Shown piece after piece: positions 45,234 to 55,604 of a stretch of 64,000 nt of DNA. Positions within the stretch are counted from its first letter, which is position 1. Each line of letters opens with the position of its first letter. Position numbers and translations under genes: made by a program. The notes beneath the pieces are model-generated. The model saw nothing but the letters and a program-made list of their open reading frames with translations. It was not told where the DNA came from and searched no databases. The DNA is from Dryas octopetala (Eukaryota > Streptophyta > Magnoliopsida > Rosales > Rosaceae): NCBI GenBank assembly GCA_963921425.1, contig OY992837.1, positions 13,613,896 through 13,677,895 on the forward strand, given 5' to 3'.

Positions 45234-48200
45234 TCAATAAATTATGATAGCTAAATTTGCATCAATAAGATTATTGTCCACTTTCTTATATAGCCTTAAC
45301 GAAATATGCAGTGAAATCGAGTGAATCCAGCCTGAAATCCATGTATTGTCCAGCTTATTTTTGTAAGCAAGTAATGTGTCTACACCCAAGAAAGCTTCAG
45401 TGTTTTCATTATTACGTTCTTGCATTGTACAACATTGCTGCTTACAAATGAAGAGGCAAGAAGTGTCTGCAATCCTAGGTTTTAAGCTTTGTCCATCTCT
45501 CTCTTGACTAGAAACTACAAATTCGAACTAAAGGAGAGCATCTGGTTCTTTTTTTCTTTTAATAATTTCATGTTTTGGTAAGTGTAGTACGATAACATGC
45601 AATTTAATATTCCACATCATACCTTCCTTAAAGCAGCGCTGGATTTCTTCAGTTAATAAACCTAGTTCAGAGATATTGAGCTTTAGTATACAAAAGATTC
45701 CAACCATTGTAAACAAGTGCTGTAAAAAGATATACCTCTAAAAATTCCTGAGACAGTAGTTCCACAATATAAAGTTCGCATTGTCAAATTCTGCATGGAT
45801 GCTACAGGAACATCAATTGGTGTTTTACTGGTTGTATCATCAGCTACCACCTGTGGTGATCATATTGTTATTTCAGCAGACCAGCTTGTTTTCAAAGAGT
45901 ATAGTTCCCAAGTATGCTGGACATGTAAGCTTAGACGAGAACAAAAACTTCAGAAACCTTTACCTCATTGGCTTGAAAGTATGTTCCGTTAAGGGGGAAG
46001 GTTCCTCTCAATGCAGTGCGACATGGTATCTATGTCATGAATTGTTGTTTATGTTAGATTTTCACCTTTTGTTGTTTTAGCATAAGAAAATATGCCACAG
46101 TTAAAATACATGCCAGGGGTTATGTGTTCTCCTTACCAAAATTGTTCCTAGAACAGTGCGGCCAGTATCTTCTGCAACATTGTTGCAACAAAATGGCTTC
46201 TTCTCATCAAACCAATTGGTTTGACATTCAGCTAATCCAACAGAATTGGATATTTCACCTGAAATTAAAACTTTCATCAACAATTACAGTAATTTAAACT
46301 ATTATAACCAGTGACTTGTAAAATAATGCTGCATCATCACAACAATGGCTTTTATCAATCATACCAGGTGTCCATACAGCAAGAAGGTAAGGGCAGGGGT
46401 CATCAGGTTCTCTTCTCTCTAGCTGCATTCATTATTCATGAAAAGGGTTATTGCATCTAAAAGTCAAATACATCCATCTGATCGAGGATGGTTGAGAATT
46501 GAGATAGCTAACCCCTTCCAAAATATGGTGAGTATCTGGGAGTTCATAGCTGCATATGTATAGAATTGTATCAGTATATGCAATTTAATAATGTAAATTA
46601 CCGTGATAATATTTAACAACTTGTTTCAAAAAATATAAGTCACAAAAATCATATTGGTAGTAGATTTTTGGCTCTATGAAAAGCTGGCTATCAGTTTCAT
46701 ATACATTTAGGTTGAAAAGAAATTGCATCTAGTTTCAGTATAAGTGTGTGTGTACAGATGATTCTTCAGTCATGAAAGAAGGAAATTGTGTGCTTACACT
46801 AGATGCTCTGTCCTATATCGCCTCATTTTCTTCAATCTGGGTGTGGGACTAGTTGCAACTTGAGCTATATTATTTGACATGTTACCCTTTTGAAGCAACA
46901 CGTTAGTCCCGTCTAAACAATTCTGCAAGCTTTCTACAGACTCTTTATCATTGACTTTGATTTTAGCAATCTTCTCATGAGACTTTACAAAAGAATCTTC
47001 AATGTCACCTTCACACCTTGCACTTCATTCAACATGAATGGGAAATATTATTATCAAAGAAACACCCCATATGAATTTCATTTTTCCAATTAAAGTAAAA
47101 TTTTCTATAAGAGGTTCTTCTGTGTTTTCAAAAAGATGGGAAATCTAATAGCCCACTGTATAGTTCATAATTTTGAATAATAAATCTTCTATAACTGTAC
47201 ATGAAAAATTTGAAAGTTATGGTGAAATTAAGGTCATCTTAATGTTGCATTATTTAAGAACAACCTAAAACCTTCAATGCCAGGTTAAATCTATCTTTTC
47301 TTTCTTTTTCCTTTAAAATGTCTGAACCCATTTTAATCACCAAGTTATTAATACAAGATATACATATGTATATATTTATATATAATTAAGCAAGGAATGA
47401 GATCCAAAACCTTGCAAAAGAACTTGCAAAGTGCTTGCAATCTCCTCTCATAGGACATGCTTGGCAATTTGGTTGATTTTTTGTACAGAAAACCTGCACA
47501 TGTTCAAAGCACAATGTGATGATTGAGAAACAAGGAAGATACCAAGCTGCATTCTTTTCTTGTACAATATCTTGAAAGAACAATATGCATACCTTACCAC
47601 ATGTAATCATTTGACAATGTAATTCATACCTGTCAAAGATTAGTATTTTAATCAATACAAGTGCTGTTTGAGTACAACTCTGTTAATTGAGAAGCAGTAA
47701 TTTTATGGGGTGGAGATTATATTGAAGACAACACATCAAAGGAAATCATACAATGTTTGTAGGTCAAAATTAGACAGCCTTGGCCACAGATATTTATAAA
47801 TTGAATCTTCCTTCGGGTACCTACACAGAAAGAATGCTAGATATTCAAATGCAATTAAAAAATTCTAGACTGATGATTCAGTATATGTGTGTGTGTGTTT
47901 GTGTGTGTGTGTTTCTGACCTCTTTAAATGATGTAGTTGAAGTTTCCCATGCAATGTTTGAAGAGGGACCCAACCGAGTCGTACAACTATCCGACCAACA
48001 TTAGAATCAACCTGATAGAAGAGAAAAGGCAAAATATCAGGTCCAGAATGAAACTCTGTCATGCCAACTACTAATGCTCTTTCAAATTCTTACTGGGAAG
48101 GCAAGCTGCTTCAGCGCCAAGAGCCGCACACACTCCACACATTTCAAACCCATTCCTTCTATGCTCAACAAGTAATTCCTACATACATAGGGTAACATTT

Positions 48201-51200
48201 AAAATCTTCACATTCATTAGAACATATCTTAAAGAGCTACAAAATCTTTATGCAGAAAAGATGAAAACTATTCCTACAATTATAGGTTGAAGGATTCATG
48301 TAAACTTGAATTTACTTTTTCAGGTGGAAATTACACTTATGCATATTAAAGAACAAGATAAAATTCAATATTTCTCTTTTCGATCTGGCTTAAAAAGAAC
48401 CACAATCCATAATATCAGCTTTAACTTTTGATATGGACTTACTTCACTTCTTCTGGCGGGACATATCTTAACCATTCAAGATCAATGCTCCCGTGATCTC
48501 TTTTCAGTCTTTCAAGGAAATCCTGAAAGGTTTAGAGCAATTATTGACATTCCTTCACTTCAAGGGATTTGAGATCTTAAGAAAATAATCATCATCATCA
48601 TATTCTTTTTGAGCTGTCTTCATCTATTTAAACTGTTCGTGCTACAATTATCGTATACCTTGATGCGTTCTGCAAGCTTGTTACTCATTCCTCTCCCCAA
48701 AATGCTTTTGGAGATATCAGTCAAAGGCGCTTGTCTAACAGCTTCCCAGTCTAAAGAGTCCATTGTATCATCACTTCTCTCGCTTTGTGTCCCTCCGGAG
48801 TAGACGTTCCTTAAACTATCCCAATCATCTTCTTTGACACAGTTCCTCACATTTTTGTCATTTCTTCTAGAGGTAGTTGCCTTTGCACCAAAGGAAAGTT
48901 CATGTTTTTCCAAATTTGATCCGTTCCTACTTGACTTTATCTGATCACATGTTTGCTCGATTCGACCACTCTGATATTTCGCAGCAAGTGACATGAAGGC
49001 AGAGCTGCACACCAGAAAAGGCCAACATATACTCCTTTCTCAGCCTACTTCTAAATATTCTTTTAGCAGGTCATAAGACATTCTGTCAGAGAATTAGAGT
49101 ATAGACAAGTTTTACCTTGAGAAGAGATCTGTCACTCTTTGAGTTAAAAATGCTCCAACAACTGAGTCCACTACGGAACCTCTCCACATCCAAAAATATT
49201 TATTGCCTGCAAAACTTATCAGTGTGCTATTAGTAAACTTGCAGAAAATTACAATTTCTGCGCTAGTCATTTTTCAAAAGTTGGTTAAGAAAATGATTAG
49301 TCAATTTTTATATGATGTCTATAATTTGGATATAATGCCTCAAACCCCAATTTGTCACCTTGGACAAGATTCATGCTGGCAATGAAGGACTTTGCGCGTT
49401 CATGGAACAGTTCCCTTTCTTCTTCCCACCATTTCTCCTTCTCTTTATTATTGTCAGCTTCACCTATGCTTAGATCAACTTGAGGTTGTAAATGCCATCT
49501 CAGGGTACAATCAGATGACCCTACATGAGGAACCGATTTGTTGCACTTTCTTTTAATCCGCCCACGTGCCTTCTGATCTTGCTTCATGAGTTGAGTTTGT
49601 TTATCATTTTGCAACTTTAGAACAGAAACCTTCTTATAAGATCTAGTTGTAATTTGAGAACATTGAATACTGGGAAACTTTTGAGTGGTAAGACGCTTAG
49701 ATGACCTAGTAGTAGGTTTAGAAGTGATTGGATTATCTGTTTTCTCTGTGAGATTAGCTTTTCTCCTGCAAGTTTCTTTCAGACTTCCTGGTTTTGGAGA
49801 TTTCTTGGGCTTGCCTCCAATAATTGTTGCTTTGGACTTATCTTCCATTTTTCTTCTTGCTCTCTTCAGTAGCTTCTGACTCAGGTCTATGCCATCAAAG
49901 CCTCTCTTCTTCGACCTACAGTTACCTGGTGCAGTTGCTGCATCAGTGGAAGTAGAAGTTGAAGACACAAATGTTTTTGAGCAGTCATATCAACATGGCA
50001 GAGGCTATTACTACTATTACCATTTCCTTGTTGCATTTCTGGCCTTGCTGGAATGGGCTTTGGAGGGGTCATTGGAATCCAGCAGCTGGCCTCTTTCTGA
50101 AACTCTCTTTCATATGGATTGTCAAATACTAGTTCCATTTCTTCTAGTATTGTCTTGTTTCTGAACCTAAATTTGTATAACATTTTAGCCAATTAATGTC
50201 AAGAGTACGAAACATTAGAGGCAGAAAATGAGATAAAAGCTTTCTATTACGAAATTATTCCTTTTATTATTTCTCTACTTCATGTATGAGTTGGATGGAC
50301 AAGCAATCTTCGTGAAGAATTATAGAAAAACCAGGACAGAAAATAAAAGGAAAAAAGCTGTCAGCAGGCAAAGAAGGCCTGAGTGCACAAAAGCCATCAG
50401 AAGAGAAGAGAGACAACAACAAACAACAATGCAACTAGTCTGATTTGTTAACAAGATTAAATTAGCAAATGCACAATTACCATTATTAATTTATTAGTCT
50501 TACTCCTATTCAGAGTCAAATTTATTAGTAATCAAGAAAGGATAATATATACAAAAATCATGCTAGTTAGTAGTTACCAAGGATCAACAGCTAAACTTTC
50601 AAAATCAATCCGAACTTCGCGGATGCGTTTTCTGATTTCATCTGCATTTGCTTGCAACTTGGCAATCTCAGACTCTTTGCTCTCATGCATTGACATTAGT
50701 ATTCTCCGCTTTGCTACAAACTCTATAATCTTCTTTTGAATCTCATCAATCTCTTCCAAAGTCTGCTCTGCCATGGTTTGGGATGTGAATTTGGCTTCCT
50801 CTAAATGGCTTTTAAGTAGTCCTCTTGATACTTCTTGGGGACCTGCCAATTCTAGACAACATAGGCAGAGTAATTAAATAAAAATATGTCTCTCCTATGC
50901 TCTATAACAGTTAACACTACGCAGAAACTTTTTAAATTTTGTTTCTGGTTTTTAATCAGTAATTTTTCATAGAAAATATATGGATAATTAAATAACAAGA
51001 GCATTCGATCAAAAAAATAAAAGGGGTTGGGGAAGCTGCATGGATTGAAAATTATGGCCATTCTTAAACAAAAATTACCAGGAAACACAAAAAAAAAAAA
51101 AAAAAAAAAAAATTCACCTGTTTTGGATGACCTTAGAATTGCAGCTATATACAACACAAACACAAAAATAGAGTTCTCAAAAGTTTTGCATGATCCTAAA

Positions 51201-51498
51201 AATAAAAAATATATATGTGTAATATGTACAATTGTATGTAGGTGATAAAATTAGAACAAAACATACATGCAATGATGCAATCTAATATAAAATTATAATT
51301 ACTTCAAGCGGAAGTGAAATATTGTAATAAATTATCCTGATTATGTGATAAATAGTCACAAATTGAAAACAAAAAAACATAAATAGAACAAACGACAAAG
51401 TAGAAATTTCAGAGTCACACGCGCAGAGTGACAAGTATGAGCAAGAAAATGAGCATACCTGAAGGATTGACTGCTGAGGAAATTATCTGATTTTTCAT
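45234..51498 (-). CDS. DEMETER/ROS1-like 5-methylcytosine DNA glycosylase, 20 exons
   Basis: Nuclear enzyme that excises 5-methylcytosine (HhH-GPD bifunctional glycosylase/lyase). Inferred exon tops/bottoms (minus): 51498-51459, 50851-50578, 50166-50021, 49937-49359, 49206-49116, 49004-48659, 48522-48443, 48178-48094, 48011-47920, 47820-47752, 47629-47593, 47493-47411, 47022-46798, 46549-46513, 46422-46365, 46258-46137, 46029-45964, 45850-45736, 45661-45623, 45514-45234. The frame is continuous (~954 residues, nearer DML3 than ROS1 or DME). In order: a coiled coil (exon 2), Lys-rich basic region (exon 4), RGSVVDSVVGAFLTQ and AFMSLAAKY, TMDSLDWEAVRQAP, HhH with catalytic Lys in GMGLKCVECVRLL, catalytic Asp in FPVDSNVGRI, Fe-S cluster Cys-X6-Cys-X2-Cys-X5-Cys (CTKNQPNCQACPMRGDC), then the C-terminal domain (RRYRTEHLVYELPD, REPDDPCPYLLAVWTPG, IPCRTALRGTFPLNGTYFQANE). 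The permuted CXXC region has one Cys fewer than usual. Least certain: exon 1, the 83-nt intron 3 and the long last exon. Confidence 0.88.
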
Positions 51499-52129
51499 CT
51501 GATTAAGAACTAACAACAGTTGAAAGCATTAACGTGGATCAGTGGGTTTTGTACACCCAAATTAAGTTTTTCTAGCTACAAAAAAAGGTTATATATGATA
51601 TATATATATATATATATTAAAAGAAAAAAGAAGCCATCCTCTCCAAGCAACCCGAACCATATGATGATGTGACAATGGCAGTGTGTTGATCGCCACGTTT
51701 CGTTGATGCCATTGACATGTGTTTCTGAAGTTCTTCTATTAGATCATGCATGTATATTTATTTATTTATTTTAATTAGATCATGCATGTATATAGGTGAG
51801 AAGTTGGTAAGCACTTTTTAGATGTAGCAGGAGAAGGTAAGTAATACAGTAAACCATTGATGTCATCAGAAAAATGATGAATATGAATCAAGTCAGACTT
51901 AATTAGGAACAGTATTTACGTGTGAATAGAAAAGAACAGAGCAAAAGGGGTTTAAGAAAAGGGTGCATTAGATTTAAGGGATGGACTACAACTATTCTTG
52001 GCACAATCAGCCCAAAATATTGAGTTACAGGCCACTGCATCTTCCTTATCCACTCTGTGTTTTTTAATCTTTGTATTTTTAATAAAATTCTCATTTCTTC
52101 TCAAAAAAAAAAAAAAACAGGCCGGCCAC
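51499..52129. promoter_or_regulatory. Upstream region of the glycosylase gene
   Basis: AT-rich sequence 5' of the minus-strand gene, with a (TA)n tract at 51599-51617 and a 17-bp direct repeat (TTAGATCATGCATGTATA at 51739 and 51776). No specific regulatory site can be named. Confidence 0.4.
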
Positions 52130-52310
52130 TGCATCTGTCTCTGCGGGCCGGAGATGCATTTGCCTCTACGAGAGACGACACATATGTCTCTGCAGGAAAT
52201 GCATCTGCCTCTACGAGAGATGCATATGCATGTGCGGGAGTTGCATATGCTTCTGCGAGAGATGCATCTGCCTCTGCGGGAGTTGCATATGCCTTTGCAA
52301 GAGATGCATC
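52130..52310. repeat. 21-bp minisatellite with TGCAT core
   Basis: The core TGCAT recurs at 52200, 52221, 52242, 52263, 52284 and 52305, exactly every 21 bases. Degenerate units lie back to 52130. A typical unit is TGCATCTGCCTCTGCGGGAGT. It continues to the right of the TRIM element (52675-52700). The ORFs across it are heptad artefacts of a multiple-of-three unit. Confidence 0.9.
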
Positions 52311-52674
52311 TGTTGAGAGTAATGTGGAGCAATGTCCCACATCGGAAAACTAGAGCTTCGTATATGTGCTTATAAGTCTTGGGCCTCTCCACCCATTGCC
52401 AATTGGTTTTGGGTTGGATGCTCTAATTCTATCATGGTATCAGAGCCAAGTTATCCGCGTGTAAGGCCCAACGGCCACACGTGCTCCCACGTCACCCAAT
52501 ACAATTTGTTCATGTGTAAGGCTCAAAATCTCGCCACACGTGCGGGGGCGTGTTGAGAGTAATGTGGAGCAATGTCCCACATCGGAAAACTAGAGCTTCG
52601 TATATGTGCTTATAAATCTTGAGCCTCTCCACCCATTGCCAATTGGTTTTGGGTTGGACGCTCTAATTCTATCA
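52311..52674 (+). mobile_element. TRIM (miniature LTR retrotransposon)
   Basis: Two near-identical 124-bp terminal repeats (52311-52434, 52551-52674) begin TGTTGAGAGTAATGTGG and end ATTCTATCA. Directly after the left repeat is the primer binding site TGGTATCAGAGCC (initiator Met tRNA), and a purine run GCGGGGGCG precedes the right repeat. The ~116-bp interior has no ORF. Left and right flanks are both minisatellite units, so it inserted into the array. A clear 5-bp target duplication is not visible. Confidence 0.92.
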
Positions 52675-52700
52675 TCTACCTCTGTAAGAGATCCATCTGT

Positions 52701-54404
52701 CATTTTGTTTTTTACATCAACTTATTAGGATAATGTATTTCTCACCAAGTTATTTAATGGTTTGGTACCAGTATCTAATTTACTATTAAGGGGATATAAC
52801 AAAGCATGTTAGAGTGAGTAGTAATTTAGTAGTAATTTGCATATTTCTTTCTTGTTACAAGGGAGGCTAAAGGGGATTAGGAGATTCGAATTCTAGTATT
52901 GGATGTAAAGGCAAATGCTATCAACCACCAGAGCTATAAACTCCCACCAACATGTTGCATATTTTATTTAAAACTAAGAACACTAAATACTAGAATAATC
53001 TAGACTCAAAACCAATTTCATTATTGCAATATACAATTTCTTTGTTTTAAATATTAAATCTACTTAAGCCATTGGGGTTAGCCTAGGTGGTGAGGGTGGG
53101 GTAAGAGTTATGATTAGGCTAGGTCCAGGATTTTGATTCATTCCAATGTAACAAAAAATAAAATAAAAAAAAATTACTCCTAAATATAGTTTTTGAAAGA
53201 TTTTTAACTAGAAACTCAGCCAAATACAAAATTGAGTTGAAGGCTTGAAGCCTAATCTATCTATGTACGCGCGTACGGAGGGAAAAAAACACGATACTGA
53301 GTACTCAGTAGGCTTCTGAGGATTCGGTAGGCCGAGCGCTCAGTAGGCTTCTGAGAGCTCGGCGGATGCAGATGCATCATCTATCTACATCTGCATATTT
53401 TTAGATTGCAGATGCATCTTGATGCAATAAATATTGCGCATGATTATTGGCTTCGAAGTTATATGTGCAAATCTGGCCATTAGGCTCTCGGTGTCCGTTT
53501 TTTGCGCACAATACCTTTTCAAAAAGGGAATGACGAGGCGAATCCAAAAATTGCCACAGACGGTGAGCTAAGACGGATTGTTTTTTTTTTTGAATTTTTT
53601 TGGACATTTTTAATTGTTTTTTATTGCTTTCAGTATTTAATTTGGCTGTTGAACTTACAATTTATGACCTCTTGAGAGTTACCTAGGGTTTGGTGACATT
53701 TAAACATCTTTTATCAGCTGTAATTTTCGGATTAACAAGGTTATAGACCCCCTTGTTCTTGGTATTCTCAGTCTAGAGAATCAACAAGTCTAGGGTTTAT
53801 GTGTGTGTGTTGTGACTTGTGATTCATCATCTACACTGCGTCACAACTTTTTATATTACAAATGTCTTTTTTTAGGTTGCAGATGCATCTTTTTAGGTTG
53901 CAGATGACATGTTTTAGATTGTAGATGGAGCTTTCAGGTGCATGATTAGGTTGCAGATGCATTTGCCAAGTGTTCAGAAAGAATCGCCAAACGCTCGATA
54001 GGAATTGTCGAGTGTTCGGTGGACAATTTGAGCTTCTACTTAATTTTTGGACTGATTGGGCTGTGAGTTAAATTTATTTCTCATTTTTGATTTTTACTTA
54101 AACTACCCAAAAAAAATATTAAAACTACTTTTTGAGCGGAAATTAATTGACCCAAAATTTTAAATGAAGTGAGATGGTGGTGAGCATAGTTAGCAAATTC
54201 GCATATAATACGCGTGCGTACATTTTTTTTTTTTAACTTCCGCTTTTCATATTTTTCAAAAGATCGATATGAACAAAAATGCATATTTTTCAATCGAAAC
54301 ATCTCATACACGTGCTATTCCCGTATTATTTCGTATTTTTACGTATTCACATTTTTAACTCTATTTTTAGAAGAGTACGAAAATGATGCCCTTTTCGGTA
54401 ATTT
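52701..54404. other. Intergenic, no gene seen
   Basis: AT-rich with scattered TTGCAGATGCATC words (53395-53960) that echo the 21-bp minisatellite, and CTCGGTAGG/GTGTTCGGTGG words near 53280-53360 and 53985-54025 that echo the hairpin families. No coding signal. Confidence 0.45.
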
Positions 54405-54438
54405 AAACTGTGTATTGCACTTAGTGGCCAAAAAAAAA

Positions 54439-55008
54439 GAGTGCTGCTATTTGCACACCCTTTTCTTCTCTTTGCACACCCTTTCTTAAAAAAAAAAAAA
54501 AAAACTCAAAGGAAAAGACCTTATACCCCATCAATTTTTTTTTTTTGCACACCCTTCCTAAACAAAAAAAAAAAACACACACCCAAAAATCACACACCCC
54601 ATCCCCATCTCCCCCCTCCCCCCCGTACACACCCCCTCACCCACACACCTCCTCCCCACCTTTTCTCTCTCCGGCACACACCCATCCCCGAGCAGCCTAC
54701 CACCACCGGCGACCACCCCACCCTCTCTTCTTTTTCTTCCCCTTACTCGGACCACCTCCCTTCCTCCAGCAAGCTCACCGTCGCGCGCCGGAGAAGAAAA
54801 CATAAAAAAAAAAAAATTGGATCGGGTTCGGTGGACTAGTGCCGAACCCAATGGTTTCGTTCGGTAGGTACCCACCGAACAATCCTATTCTATTCGGCGG
54901 GTACCTGTCGAACGAAACCACCGGGTTCGGCACTGGTCCACCGAACCCGTTGCAATTTTTTTTTTTAACTTGTTTGGCTGTCTGCTTGGGTGAGAGGAGA
55001 GAGGGAAG

Positions 55009-55081
<73 letters not shown>

Positions 55082-55450
55082 GAGAAAGGGAGGAGCCGAG
55101 GAGGGGTTGCCGGGCTGGTTATGGTGGCTGTTTTGGGTGGTGCTGCGCGCGGTGGTGGTGCTGCGAGGAAGGTGGTGGTGCTGCGAGGAAGATGGTGGCG
55201 CGCGGTGGTGGTGGTGCGAGGAATGTGGTGGTGCTGGTGCGAGGAAGGTGGTGGTGGTGCTGGTGCGAGGAAGGTGGTGATCGGGCGGAGGGAAAAAAAA
55301 CAGAGCAAGGGGGTGTGTGCCGGGGGGAGATGGGGATGGGGGTGTGTGGGTGAGGGAAGGGCCAAATGGTCTTTTCTCTTGAATTTTTTTTTTTTTTTTT
55401 CAAAAAGGGTGTGCAAAAAGAAATTTAGGGGTGTGCAAATAGCAGCCCTA
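54439..55450. mobile_element. TIR DNA transposon, copy 2 of hairpin family, in the kinesin promoter
   Basis: The ends GAGTGCTGCTATTTGCACAC and (reversed) TAGGGCTGCTATTTGCACAC match those of the element at 26724-28280. The arms are CACCC-rich and the interior has a GA microsatellite (55013-55080) and four phased hairpins (54826-54946). No PP2C exon and no transposase. The immediate flanks are poly-A, so the 8-bp duplication cannot be resolved. An 18-bp direct repeat AAACTGTGTATTGCACTT lies outside both ends (54405-54422, 55455-55472). Confidence 0.85.
54824..54948. repeat. Four hairpins at exact 33-bp pitch, nested in a 125-bp palindrome
   Basis: 22-nt palindromes start at 54826, 54859, 54892 and 54925 (GTTCGGTGGACTAGTGCCGAAC and variants) with 11-nt spacers. 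Spacer 1 and spacer 3 are also near reverse complements (CCAATGGTTTC against GAAACCACCGG), so hairpin 1 pairs with 4 and 2 with 3. The whole block is a palindrome centred near 54886. Confidence 0.92.
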
Positions 55451-55604
55451 AAAAAAACTGTGTATTGCACTTGCAAAGTAGAGAAAGGCGTAGACAGAGG
55501 CGGGAAAATCAGCCTCGCCCCAAAACCCAAAAGAAGTTTCGAAAACCACCTTCATCGCTGGTCCTCGCCAGTCGCTACCGCCTTGTCCATTCTTCAAAGA
55601 GAGA

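Noticed and set aside
52130..52375. 125- and 146-residue ORFs rich in MHLPLRE-type heptads
   Set aside because: The 21-bp minisatellite is a multiple of three, so all frames stay open and produce heptad translations; no independent sign of a protein.
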